Origin: an uncultured Bacteroidales bacterium
GTDB lineage: Bacteria; Bacteroidota; Bacteroidia; Bacteroidales; Paludibacteraceae
Reading direction: 5' to 3'
DNA: 64,000 nucleotides
Assembly (NCBI GenBank): GCA_946411385.1
Contig: CAMKDV010000005.1
Coordinates: 145,439-209,438, forward strand
In this document: piece by piece, positions 41,500-50,346 of the stretch
Layout: every line of letters begins with the position of its first letter
How positions within the stretch are numbered: the stretch's first letter is position 1
Translations under genes and position numbers: made by a program
Notes under the pieces: generated by a model
What the model was told of the DNA's origin: nothing
Seen by the model: only the letters and a program-made list of their open reading frames with translations
The model's database searches: none

Positions 41500-42372
41500 T
41501 TATTTCAGGATGGACTCTTCCAGCATGGCGCGGAACTGCGGCATGGGGCAATGGGTGTCGCGCTCCACCATCAGGGTCTTCAATCCGGCGTAGATCCGTA
41601 CGATGCGTTCCACCTCATGGATATCGGCATTGGGGCTGACCAGGTTGCGCTGACTGTCTGGCGCAAAGAAATATTCCTCGGCAAAAGCGTCCCAGAATCG
41701 GCGTGCCGTGGCGTTGGACATGTGGTAGACCTCCTTGGTCCATGCCTCATCGTTCAGGCAGCAGCACAGATACACCATGCCTATGTCGAACATCGGATAG
41801 CCGTAGCAGAAGTCACCCAAGTCGATGAAATACAGCTGTCGTACGCCGTCCTGCTCGGTAAAGATGCCGTTGCTGAACTGCAAGTCTCCGTGCAGTGCTG
41901 TATCGGTATCCGGTGCGGCAGCGATGAAGGCACGAATCTTCTCTTTCTGCTCGGGCGTGAAGTCGGGATTGGCATCCAGCATGTGGTACATCCTCTCTTT
42001 GCCGTTCTCAAATTGTGTGGTATCTACCTTTATGCTGTGCAGCTGCTTGCACATCTTGGCAAACTCCCGTGCATATTCTTCCGTGCGCTCGGGATGATCG
42101 CCGCATGCACGTGAGAAAGATGTCTTGCCTTTGATCCGCCGGAAGCGTATACCCGTCTGCTTGCCGTCGGTAACAAGATCGCCCGGCTCGGGGGTGGGGA
42201 TGCCTGCTGCATAGACCTTTTTGGCAAGCTCCAGCTCTTTCTCTGCCGCCTCGAAGTTGCGCAGGTACAATTTGAGCATGATGCTCGGGTCGGTCTTGTG
42301 GTCGTAACTGGCGCCGTTGGCTCCCTCGCCGGTGCGCACATAATCGTTCATGTCAATTAGTACAGGATTCAT
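41500..42372 (-). CDS. TIGR02172-like aminoglycoside-phosphotransferase-fold kinase
   Basis: This 290-residue protein kinase-like fold shows SIMLKLYLRN, an ATP-lysine region, ALHGDLQFSNGIF (catalytic loop HGDLxxxN, about 160-170) and YFIDLGDFCYG (metal-binding D). This matches, from memory, a paralogous family called TIGR02172 found mainly in Bacteroidota and Fibrobacter, of unknown substrate. In this window it stands next to STAS, PP2C and RelA/SpoT-domain genes, so it may be part of a stress pathway. Confidence 0.7.
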   Translation of the reverse strand: MNPVLIDMNDYVRTGEGANGASYDHKTDPSIMLKLYLRNFEAAEKELELAKKVYAAGIPTPEPGDLVTDGKQTGIRFRRIKGKTSFSRACGDHPERTEEYAREFAKMCKQLHSIKVDTTQFENGKERMYHMLDANPDFTPEQKEKIRAFIAAAPDTDTALHGDLQFSNGIFTEQDGVRQLYFIDLGDFCYGYPMFDIGMVYLCCCLNDEAWTKEVYHMSNATARRFWDAFAEEYFFAPDSQRNLVSPNADIHEVERIVRIYAGLKTLMVERDTHCPMPQFRAMLEESILK

Positions 42373-42431
42373 ATCGTTCCGTTTTTTCCTTTGGTGGTAA
42401 ATGTTTCTTGTGCCTTACTGTACACCCGCCG

Positions 42432-43508
42432 TTACTTCATGAACGGCAGGTTCAAGGCTTGCTTGTACGTCATCTCGGCGAGAAGCTCGTTTTGCGCATT
42501 GTTGCCGTTGATGGCGTTGAACAGACGTGTCAGGCCTATCTTGCCGCCACCCTGACGGAGTATGTGCACGATGCAGATGTTCTGTACGCCCACGGCTGAC
42601 GAGATGATGTCGATATCCGTGTTGCCGAGTTGGTAGCGTGCCAAGGCATAGGCATCTTCTTCGCATTGCTCAAACACACGGCTCACATCGCCCAGCGTGT
42701 GGCAATCAAACTCCTTGAACACACCGAGATATGCATCCATCGGCACTTCTTGTATCTCGGCCTGATTGATTGCAGCTATACGTTTGTTCAGTGCGTCGAA
42801 TGGTTCAGTGAGCAGGTAGTTGCTGAACGTATCGCCGTCCAGTTGCAGGTCGTCCAGACGTCCGCTGCTCACCAGCTTCTGTACGCGACGGCGGTAGTCG
42901 GTGATAGCCATACGTATCCTGCTGAACTCTGCATCCGCCAGCTCGAGCATACCTGCAAGACGGTTCATCTGCCGTAGGTACTCACGCGGTATCTCCACGC
43001 CTGTCTTGTAGCCTATGTCGTGGTTGATAGCCGCCCAGGCGTGCTGCACGGTTGAGCGAAGCTGCAGCTCAAAGCGGATGGTGTTGAGTTGTGGGCAGTC
43101 GGCATCTTTTATAAGCGATTCAGGTAAACGGCAGATGTAGTGCAGCGAGTTGTAGCCGAAGCTGTCCAGATCGTGCAGCCGGCGTTTGTCCACGCTGTTG
43201 TCCCAGTCGATGTCGAACAGCTGTTCGGCTATAGCGGCTATGCGGTCGACATCATCGGTATAATAGGTGATGATGCGTGCGCCGAGCAGGTCGGTAATGT
43301 CTGTCACAGCGGTATACTTGCTGCCTTTCAGCGCCAGCTTGCCGGCAAGGCTCTGGCGGGTCTTAATGCGCGCACGCACACTCGTTACCTCTATCCCGTT
43401 GTTGTCCAATGTGTGCTCCAACAGCTCGGTCACGAATGTGTACATCCGCTCCAGTACCGGCAGCAGACCGTCGTATTCCTCCAGAAGAATTTCAGAGTGC
43501 AGATCCAT
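42432..43508 (-). CDS. RelA/SpoT-domain protein (possible small alarmone synthetase)
   Basis: This protein has 358 residues. The synthetase domain is at about 35-215: RARIKTRQSLAGKLALKG, DLLGARIITYYTDDVDRI, LDSFGYNSLHYI (the catalytic Y/S-LH region) and ELQLRSTVQHAWAAINHDIGYK (Glu-x-Gln-x-Arg for pyrophosphate transfer). No HD hydrolase, TGS or ACT domain is present. The C-terminal about 140 residues are helical and unassigned. It probably makes (p)ppGpp under stress. Whether it is constitutive or switched by its C-terminus cannot be told. Confidence 0.8.
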   Translation of the reverse strand: MDLHSEILLEEYDGLLPVLERMYTFVTELLEHTLDNNGIEVTSVRARIKTRQSLAGKLALKGSKYTAVTDITDLLGARIITYYTDDVDRIAAIAEQLFDIDWDNSVDKRRLHDLDSFGYNSLHYICRLPESLIKDADCPQLNTIRFELQLRSTVQHAWAAINHDIGYKTGVEIPREYLRQMNRLAGMLELADAEFSRIRMAITDYRRRVQKLVSSGRLDDLQLDGDTFSNYLLTEPFDALNKRIAAINQAEIQEVPMDAYLGVFKEFDCHTLGDVSRVFEQCEEDAYALARYQLGNTDIDIISSAVGVQNICIVHILRQGGGKIGLTRLFNAINGNNAQNELLAEMTYKQALNLPFMK

Positions 43509-43540
43509 AAGCCATTTACCTTTTGGTGGTCGTGTGCTGA

Positions 43541-43843
43541 TCAGATAATCTCAAATAGGCTGATAAAGCCGGTCATGACAAACACTTGGCGTATATCGTC
43601 ATTGATGTTCTTGACGATCACTTTCGAGTTGTGTGCTGCAGCTCCTTTACGGATACTCAGGAAGATGCGCAAGCCTGACGAAGAGATGTAGTCCAGCGCA
43701 GTGCAGTCCAGGATAATCTCCTTGTCCGTTGCGTCGAGCAGAGGTTTTACATCTTCAGCGGTCTGTACGGCAGCTGCGGTGTCCAGTCTGCCGGCAAAAG
43801 CGGCAATCATCTGGTTGCCGTTGGTGGTAATTTGGGTTGTCAT
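43541..43843 (-). CDS. STAS-domain anti-sigma-factor antagonist
   Basis: This 100-residue single STAS domain is like SpoIIAA/RsbV. The phosphorylatable Ser lies in DYISSSGLRI (about 51-60), and GRLDTAAAVQTAED is the usual first segment. In partner switching its dephosphorylated form binds the anti-sigma kinase. The preceding gene encodes both a PP2C phosphatase and a HATPase domain, and its stop overlaps this start by 4 bases, so all parts of the switch are made in fixed ratio. Confidence 0.9.
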   Translation of the reverse strand: MTTQITTNGNQMIAAFAGRLDTAAAVQTAEDVKPLLDATDKEIILDCTALDYISSSGLRIFLSIRKGAAAHNSKVIVKNINDDIRQVFVMTGFISLFEII

Positions 43844-45888
43844 ATATGTTTGATTAGTGTTAATACGTTTTGTTCATCCTCACGGCGATAGTACACTTCG
43901 TCCATCAGTTGGCGTACCAGGTGTATACCCAGCCCGCCTATCGCTCTATCTTCAGCCGATAGGGTGATGTCGGCTTCGGCATGTTGCGTCGGGTCGAACG
44001 CAATGCCGCTGTCGGATACGGTGAAGATCAGGTCGGATGTGTTCGTCCTTACAAATTCCACGAATACTTGTCCGCTCTTGTCATGCGGGTAGGCGTAGAG
44101 CATTACGTTGCTCACTATCTCTTCCAGCGCGAGGTTGACGGGCATGTTCAGCTCTTCGGGTATACCCAGGCCGTCAATCCATTCGGATAGGGTAGGTATC
44201 TGCTGAATGTCGTTGCGCATGATGATGGCGGGTATCTGGTAGCGTATAGCCAGCATCGTCAGATCATCGCTCTGCTCGGCATCTCCTACGAAGGCGGCTA
44301 TCTCGTCCTGCATGTTGTCGGCTATGTGCCGCGGACGCGTGTCGGTCATTGCTGCCAGCGTATCTTTCATCCTCTGTTCGCCGAACTGCTCATGTTCGCC
44401 GTTCTCTGCCTCGGTCAAGCCGTCGGTGTAGAGGAACAGCACATCGCCTTTGTTCATCTGCGTGCTCTGTGCCTGATACGGGAAGTCGGCTATGATGCCC
44501 AGCGGCAGGTTGGCTTTGACGTCGGCCATCTGCCATTGTCCGTCAGCCATCAGCATCGGCGCGTTATGTCCGGCGTTGCAGTAGTCCAGTCTGCCGGTCT
44601 TGGTATCCAGCACCCCGAGGAAGAGGGTGAGGAACATGTTCTGCGTGTTCTGTGCGGTCAGCGTCTGGTTCATCTCGCTCACGATTGTAGCCGGCTCTTC
44701 CTCGTGCGATGCTATGCTGCGGAACAGCGAGCTTGTCATGGCCATCACCAGCGCTGCCGGCACACCTTTGCCGCTCACGTCGCCTATGCAGAAGAACAGC
44801 TTGTCATGGCGGATAAAGAAGTCGTACAGGTCACCGCCTACCTCTTTGGCGGGATTGACCATGCCGTAGATGTTCAGGTCGGGATAGTCGTGATAGGGAG
44901 GGAACACCTTGGGCAGCATCGCCATCTGGATAGTGCGGGCGATGTACAGCTCGTTCTCCATCCGCTGGTTCAGAGCGGTGGATTCCAGCAGGCGTTTGTT
45001 GTTCTTGCTCGCCAGAACCACTATCAGTACCAGCATGCCCAGACCGATAAGCATCAGTACGCCTACATATTTGCCTATGCGGTTCAGGTCGGCAAAGATC
45101 ACATCTTCCGGGATGATGATCGTGATCATCCAGCCCGTGGCGTCAATCTCCTCGTCGTAGATCTGATATTTGCGTCCCGGAACGGTGTCTGCTCCGGAAA
45201 CGATGTCCTGATTGTCGTGCGAACGGATGGAATAGTAGCTGTCCGGGTATATCTGCAGGTAGTCCGACAGGTCTTTCAGGTAGTCCAGCGACAGGTCTAC
45301 GCAAACTACAGCCACCACCTTGCCGCTCCGGTCCTGTACAGGACATGAGCAGCTTACTACCCACGTCTGTGAACCGGAGTCGTCAAGGTAAGGCTCGCAC
45401 CACCAGCAGCTGTCTATCTTCATCCCGTTCTGATACCACTCCATCTGCGTATAGTCGTGCTCGGCACTGCCTATCTGGCGGGTGTAGATGCTGTCCTCGG
45501 ATATGCGGCTGCTGCATGCCTCGAAGTATTGTCCCTGTTTCGGGAAATACCCGGGTACGAATGCCACAGCCACGCTGCTGGTGTTGTTGATAGTGGCTAC
45601 TACTGCGCGAGTAGCCTCGTAGATGGAGTCGGGGCTATCTACATGTTTCTCTGCCAGCATCGCCAGCGTCTTGGCGGCTGCCTCCATCTCTATCGTGCGT
45701 TTTTCTATCTCCAGTTCCACGCGGCGCAGCTCAGTCTTCGCCCGGCGTTCCGCTTCGGCGCGGATAGCGGCGCGGCTGGTGAAGTACTGCGTACAGGAGA
45801 TGGCCTCCAGCGCCGCAGCCGCTACAAGGATAATCCATAACCCTGAGCGGTTGCGCGACGCTGTCTTTTTGATGCGGTCGATGTTCAT
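43840..45888 (-). CDS. Membrane sensor: dCache + SpoIIE phosphatase + anti-sigma-type HATPase fusion
   Basis: This 682-residue protein has transmembrane helices at about 16-33 and 275-297, with a periplasmic dCache-like sensor between (about 40-270). Then come a PP2C/SpoIIE phosphatase (about 330-545, with AKEVGGDLYDFF, GDVSGKGVPAALVM, CNAGHNAP and YTDGLTEAEN) and a C-terminal HATPase_c_2 domain (about 555-682; N box NLALEEIVSNVMLYA, G box GGLGIHLVRQ). Phosphatase and kinase of a partner switch sit on one chain. It should dephosphorylate or phosphorylate the STAS protein encoded next to it according to an outside signal. Confidence 0.88.
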   Translation of the reverse strand: MNIDRIKKTASRNRSGLWIILVAAAALEAISCTQYFTSRAAIRAEAERRAKTELRRVELEIEKRTIEMEAAAKTLAMLAEKHVDSPDSIYEATRAVVATINNTSSVAVAFVPGYFPKQGQYFEACSSRISEDSIYTRQIGSAEHDYTQMEWYQNGMKIDSCWWCEPYLDDSGSQTWVVSCSCPVQDRSGKVVAVVCVDLSLDYLKDLSDYLQIYPDSYYSIRSHDNQDIVSGADTVPGRKYQIYDEEIDATGWMITIIIPEDVIFADLNRIGKYVGVLMLIGLGMLVLIVVLASKNNKRLLESTALNQRMENELYIARTIQMAMLPKVFPPYHDYPDLNIYGMVNPAKEVGGDLYDFFIRHDKLFFCIGDVSGKGVPAALVMAMTSSLFRSIASHEEEPATIVSEMNQTLTAQNTQNMFLTLFLGVLDTKTGRLDYCNAGHNAPMLMADGQWQMADVKANLPLGIIADFPYQAQSTQMNKGDVLFLYTDGLTEAENGEHEQFGEQRMKDTLAAMTDTRPRHIADNMQDEIAAFVGDAEQSDDLTMLAIRYQIPAIIMRNDIQQIPTLSEWIDGLGIPEELNMPVNLALEEIVSNVMLYAYPHDKSGQVFVEFVRTNTSDLIFTVSDSGIAFDPTQHAEADITLSAEDRAIGGLGIHLVRQLMDEVYYRREDEQNVLTLIKHI

Positions 45889-45930
45889 GTCAGATAACTA
45901 ACGACTATTAAACAATCCTCTGCTTCGGCA

Positions 45931-47274
45931 TTAAATGATGCCCTGCTCAAGCATTGCGGTAGCAACTTTCATAAAGCCGGCGATGTTGGCACCTTTGACG
46001 TAGTCAATCGTGCCGTCTTTCTGGGTGCCGAACTTCACGCACTGCTCATGGATCGACTCCATGATGTGGTGCAGGCGCTCGTCTACCTCCTCGGCTTTCC
46101 AGCTCAGGTGCTCGGCGTTCTGCGTCATCTCCAATCCCGAAGTGGCTACGCCGCCTGCATTCACGGCCTTGCCCGGGGCAAACAGTACGCCGTTATGCTG
46201 GAAGTAATGGATAGCGCCGGGTTGGCAGCCCATGTTACTTACCTCGCAGCAGCACCAGCAGCCGTTGGCTTTCAGCTCCTTGGCGTCATCTTCGCTCAGC
46301 TCGTTCTGGAAGGCGCAGGGCAATGCTATGTCGCATGGGATTGACCAGGCTTTCTTGCCGGCGGTGAAATGTACCTTGCCGGGGAACTTCGTTGCCATAT
46401 CTTCCACTTTGTTCCTATTCGATGCACGCATCACGAGCATGTAGTCGATCATCTCATCGGTGATGCCCTCAGGAATCTCCACTACGCCATCCGGCCCGGA
46501 GATGGCTACCACTTTTGCGCCGAGTTGTTTGGCTTTCGTGGCAGCACCCCAAGCTACGTTGCCGAAGCCGGAGATGGCAATCTTCTTGCCCTCGATCGAC
46601 TTGCCTGCGGTGTGGAGCAGGTGTTGGGTGAAGTACAGTGCGCCGAAGCCTGTTGCTTCCGGACGGAGGATCGAACCGCCCCACGTCATGCCTTTGCCGG
46701 TCAGCACGCCGGTATGGTACTCGCGTGCCAGCTTCTGATACATGCCGTTCAGGAATCCGATCTCGCGGCCGCCTACGCCTACATCACCGGCAGGGATATC
46801 CTGATCCGGACCGATGCAACGCCAGAGCTCCAGCATGAAGGCCTGGCAGAAACGCATGATCTCGTCATCCGACTTGCCTACGGGGTCAAAATCCGAACCA
46901 CCCTTTGCGCCGCCCATAGGCAGTGTGGTCAGGGCGTTCTTGAAGGTTTGCTCAAAGCCCAGGAACTTGAGCATCGAAGGCGTCACAGCCTTGTGGAAAC
47001 GCAATCCGCCTTTGTACGGGCCAATGGCGGCATTGAACTGAACGCGGTAACCCAGGTTGGTCTGTACCTTGCCCTCGTCGTCTACCCATGTCACGCGGAA
47101 CGTGAAGATACGGTCAGGCTCTACCATCCGCTCGATGATCTGAGCGCGTTCAAACTCAGGATGCTGGTTGTAGGTCTCTTCAATCGATTCGAGAACCTCT
47201 TGTACAGCTTGCAGATACTCGGACTCACCCGGGTGCTTGGCAGCCAAACGCTGCATGATTTCAGTTGTTTTCAT
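45931..47274 (-). CDS. gdhA: NADP-type glutamate dehydrogenase
   Basis: This 447-residue hexameric enzyme makes glutamate from 2-oxoglutarate and ammonium. Features: GYRVQFNAAIGPYKGGLRFH with substrate-binding lysines, PMGGAKGGSDFDP with the catalytic Lys, DVGVGGREIG, and the Rossmann motif GFGNVAWGA. The fold and length match the bacterial NADPH-dependent group. It begins 6 bases after the stop of the NtrY-like kinase, so the two share a transcript, a hint that the kinase senses nitrogen. Confidence 0.96.
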   Translation of the reverse strand: MKTTEIMQRLAAKHPGESEYLQAVQEVLESIEETYNQHPEFERAQIIERMVEPDRIFTFRVTWVDDEGKVQTNLGYRVQFNAAIGPYKGGLRFHKAVTPSMLKFLGFEQTFKNALTTLPMGGAKGGSDFDPVGKSDDEIMRFCQAFMLELWRCIGPDQDIPAGDVGVGGREIGFLNGMYQKLAREYHTGVLTGKGMTWGGSILRPEATGFGALYFTQHLLHTAGKSIEGKKIAISGFGNVAWGAATKAKQLGAKVVAISGPDGVVEIPEGITDEMIDYMLVMRASNRNKVEDMATKFPGKVHFTAGKKAWSIPCDIALPCAFQNELSEDDAKELKANGCWCCCEVSNMGCQPGAIHYFQHNGVLFAPGKAVNAGGVATSGLEMTQNAEHLSWKAEEVDERLHHIMESIHEQCVKFGTQKDGTIDYVKGANIAGFMKVATAMLEQGII

Positions 47275-47280
47275 GTTGAT

Positions 47281-49482
47281 TTATAGTTTTTTAAAGTAGA
47301 TATAAAAAGTTGTTCCTTTATGGGAAGTTTCAAATCGTATATAGCCTTCCGACCCATCCACGATATTCTTCGTGATAGCCAGTCCCAGTCCCATTCCCGT
47401 GGATTTGGTGGTGAAGTTGGGCATAAAGATCTTGCTTTGGATGCTTTCCTCTATGCCCGGACCGTTGTCGGATATGGATATCTCTATCCATCGGTAAGTA
47501 GCGGGCAACTGCCATCTCAGCATCGCCTGCTGGTCGGCATCTTTGAGCATCACAATCACGTCCGACTTCTCTCGTCCGTACAATGCTTGTAGGGCGTTTT
47601 TGATGATGTTGGTGAAAGCGTGCGTCACCTGTTCGGCATCGGCGTACGCCATCACGCCTTTCTCCTGGCCTACATAGCGTATAGGTATCGTCGCGTCGTG
47701 CATGCGCATCAGCGTGATGGCGGAGAACAGTTTCTCGGCTATATCCGTCTCCGAGGGATGGATGTCCGGCATCTTCGCAAAATCGGAGAAGGTCGTGGCT
47801 ATCCTTCCCAGATCGTCAAACTGCTCCAGCAGCAGGCGTGATGCGCGGTCGAAACGCTCGTTGAAATACTCCGTATCTTTGATGCGTTGCAGCTGCTGTA
47901 CGGACAGTTTCATCGGCGTGAGCGAGTTGTTGATCTCGTGGGCTATCTGCCGTGCCATGGTGCGCCATGCCGATTCGCGCTCCGATTGTGCCAGTTTCGT
48001 TGTCGATTCTTCCAGCTGCTTGACCATCTCGTTGTACTGGCTGATCAGGTCGCCCAGCTCGTCGCGACTGTCGTAGCGGATATAGTTGTCCTGCCCGAGG
48101 CGGAAATGCCGCATCGTATCCGCCATGTGCCTCAGGTTGCGCGTGAAATAGCGGGTCACCAGCATCGTGGCTACGAATGCCAATGCCAGCAGTATGGCAT
48201 ATAGCGGCAGGAAGAGCTCGATATAGTCGGTCATCTCTTTCTCCACCTCCGCCGAGGATATATAGCTCGGCACCGCTATGTACCCCAATGGCAGCATACT
48301 GCCGTTGTAGAATAGGGTATAGGCTGTCAGGTAGCGTATAGTACCTATCTGCTCGTAGCGAAGGCAGGTGGCGTTATCCGAGAAGAACGGCTCTGCAGCT
48401 ATCATCCGCGCTATCAGTCCCGACTCCGTTAGCTGCGGTACGGATGAGCCTATCAGCCTGCCGTTCAGATCGTATACGAGGATGTCCGTCTTGTAGGTGT
48501 AACTCATGTCGCGCAGGTCGGCATTCAGACGGCGGCTGTTCAGTTCCGAGAGGTTCATATCCCAGTAGTACAGGTTCTGCAGGAAAGCCTGAATGTATTG
48601 CGCTTTCTCCTGCTGCAAGGCGCGTTGCCGTTCCTCGTAATGGGTGCGCACATACTTGGCAGTCATGTAGAACAGACATACGAACGTGCCCAGCACCAGC
48701 GCCACCACCAGATACATCACGCGCTTGTATATCTTTATGTTCTTCAGTCCGCGGCTGCGGATCAGGGTGTACATAAATGCCGCCAGGAAGATCAGGCATG
48801 CCATTAGTATGCTGCCCACCAGCACGTTGTAACGCGACAGTCCTTTCTGCGGCGAAGCAAACAGCGATCCGAATGAGAAACTCTCGGCAGGTTGTTGCTG
48901 CAACGGTTCATCCTGCTCCAGCTCAGGCGGCACGAGCGAGAACACATATTTGCCGTCGATGTCGGTCACGGCATAACAGCCCTCGTTGGCGCGCTGGCGT
49001 CGGATAAGCCAACGGTTGTCGGCAGCAAAGGGCGGGATAAAATTGTTCGGCAACTGCTCGCTGTAGCGGCTGTAGACGAACTTCACGGGAATGATCGTGC
49101 AAACCGAGTAGCGTCCTATCTTCGTCCAACGGCCTATGCCTATCGCGTTGTCGAAACGCCCGAACCACCAGTCGTCGTAATGGATGCGGTAGATGTTGTT
49201 GGCCACCAGCCGGTTGTCCGACCAGAATACCAGGCTCTGCTCGTCATATACAAACAGCACCACATCCTTATGCGTCTGGCTGATCTGTAGCAGCGAATCG
49301 CTCTTGCCGGACTCAAGCAACGGACGGAGAGTCTCGATGTACGAGAGCACTTCGGTCTGTTGGCGGTGAAGGGTCTGCTCAACATGCCGGCCGTCGGATG
49401 AAAGGCGGTGACATGACGCAAAAAGTACACTTGACACGCCAATCCACAAAAGAAGAGGTACTATTTTTAGCACTTTTTTCAT
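47281..49482 (-). CDS. NtrY-like membrane histidine kinase
   Basis: From ATG 49482 this kinase has 733 residues. Hydrophobic segments lie at the N-terminus and at about 232-250, 257-277 and 427-447. A HAMP-like linker (TRYFTRNLRHMADTMRHFRLG) is followed by the dimerisation box RQIAHEINNSLTPMKLSVQQL with the phospho-His, then an HATPase with N box NIIKNALQAL, DNGPGI, and TKSTGMGLGLAITKNIV. The H box is of the NtrY type. No response regulator is adjacent. The upstream in-frame extension overlaps the divergent promoters and is not used. Confidence 0.88.
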   Translation of the reverse strand: MKKVLKIVPLLLWIGVSSVLFASCHRLSSDGRHVEQTLHRQQTEVLSYIETLRPLLESGKSDSLLQISQTHKDVVLFVYDEQSLVFWSDNRLVANNIYRIHYDDWWFGRFDNAIGIGRWTKIGRYSVCTIIPVKFVYSRYSEQLPNNFIPPFAADNRWLIRRQRANEGCYAVTDIDGKYVFSLVPPELEQDEPLQQQPAESFSFGSLFASPQKGLSRYNVLVGSILMACLIFLAAFMYTLIRSRGLKNIKIYKRVMYLVVALVLGTFVCLFYMTAKYVRTHYEERQRALQQEKAQYIQAFLQNLYYWDMNLSELNSRRLNADLRDMSYTYKTDILVYDLNGRLIGSSVPQLTESGLIARMIAAEPFFSDNATCLRYEQIGTIRYLTAYTLFYNGSMLPLGYIAVPSYISSAEVEKEMTDYIELFLPLYAILLALAFVATMLVTRYFTRNLRHMADTMRHFRLGQDNYIRYDSRDELGDLISQYNEMVKQLEESTTKLAQSERESAWRTMARQIAHEINNSLTPMKLSVQQLQRIKDTEYFNERFDRASRLLLEQFDDLGRIATTFSDFAKMPDIHPSETDIAEKLFSAITLMRMHDATIPIRYVGQEKGVMAYADAEQVTHAFTNIIKNALQALYGREKSDVIVMLKDADQQAMLRWQLPATYRWIEISISDNGPGIEESIQSKIFMPNFTTKSTGMGLGLAITKNIVDGSEGYIRFETSHKGTTFYIYFKKL

Positions 49483-49487
49483 TTCCG

Positions 49488-49519
49488 CTTGCAAAGATAC
49501 AAAAAATTTCGTAACTTTG
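49488..49519 (+). promoter_or_regulatory. Promoter of the His-rich permease gene
   Basis: CTTG (49488-49491; one mismatch), 20 bases, TAACTTTG (49512-49519). It overlaps almost fully with the opposite promoter at 49492-49523. Confidence 0.65.
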
Positions 49520-49523
49520 CAAA
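49492..49523 (-). promoter_or_regulatory. Promoter of the NtrY-like kinase and gdhA
   Basis: On the minus strand TTTG (49520-49523), 20 bases, TATCTTTG (49492-49499). A transcript would start only a few bases before ATG 49482. Confidence 0.7.
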
Positions 49524-49575
49524 CAAAATCGAATAAATTTGTACAAAATCGAATAAAATTATAGTTTTTTGTTAT

Positions 49576-50307
49576 ATGACCGCAATTTTGACTGCTTTGC
49601 TCTTGGGTTTGCTCACTATTCTGGACCCGTGCACCCTTTTTACGAGCATCACAGCGATCAGTTATATCGACCGTGAATTGGCTAACAAACGAAAGGTACT
49701 TCTCAATGGCGTTATGTTCGTCTTGGGTAAGCTGGTAACCTATGTGCTGCTGTCCGTGCCGTTCATCATGGGTGCGCAGACCGATGGCATGCAGCATGTT
49801 CTCGAGCACTACGGCGAACCTATCCTCGGCGTGTTCATGCTCATCTGCGGTGTTGTGCTGCTTTTCAGCGGACATCACCATCACAACCATGACCACGGCA
49901 TGAGCCGATGGCTGCAGAATGTGGATAGCGAGAGCAGTTGGCTATGGTCGTTCATGCTGGGTATCTTTTTCGCCATCGCTTTCTGCCCGCATCGCCTGGT
50001 ATATTTTATCACGATGATCGACATCACTGTTTCCCTTCCCACTTCGTGGAGCTGGGTACTGCCTGTCGTCTTCGGTTTGGGTACGGGTCTGCCCATCATG
50101 CTTATTGCGTGGCTGGTAAGCTATAGCGCCGTGAGCATCGCTAACCTCACCGACAAGCTGCACATCTTTGAGAAATGGTTCCGTACCATCTGTGCGGTGC
50201 TGTTCCTGGCATTAGGCGTGTACATGTGCATCCACACCCTGCATCATCACGATCATGACCACGATCATCACCACGACCATGTTTCAATCGTCAATTGTAA
50301 ATTGTAA
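49576..50307 (+). CDS. CcdA/TauE-like membrane permease with His-rich tail
   Basis: This 243-residue inner-membrane protein has about six helices. The first carries LTILDPCTLFTSITAISYIDREL, as in Bacteroidota proteins annotated as CcdA-like or organo-arsenical (ArsG-type) exporters. Two His-rich stretches occur: HHHHNHDHGMS (cytoplasmic or periplasmic loop, about 96-106) and the C-terminus HHHDHDHDHHHDH. Such stretches bind metal ions. It may export a metal or move electrons; sequence alone does not decide. The tail is followed by a 7-base tandem repeat tract. Confidence 0.65.
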   Translation: MTAILTALLLGLLTILDPCTLFTSITAISYIDRELANKRKVLLNGVMFVLGKLVTYVLLSVPFIMGAQTDGMQHVLEHYGEPILGVFMLICGVVLLFSGHHHHNHDHGMSRWLQNVDSESSWLWSFMLGIFFAIAFCPHRLVYFITMIDITVSLPTSWSWVLPVVFGLGTGLPIMLIAWLVSYSAVSIANLTDKLHIFEKWFRTICAVLFLALGVYMCIHTLHHHDHDHDHHHDHVSIVNCKL

Positions 50308-50346
50308 ATTGTAAATCAATCGTCAATTGTCAATCGTAAATCGTCA
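50280..50346. repeat. Heptamer tandem tract AATTGTA/CAATCGT
   Basis: About nine units of 7 bases, with small variations, fill the space between the permease and trmN6 and run up to the trmN6 ATG. Confidence 0.8.

Noticed and set aside
49483..49896. N-terminal extension of the NtrY-like kinase
   Set aside because: It overlaps both divergent promoters and the permease gene and is antisense to its His-rich coding sequence.
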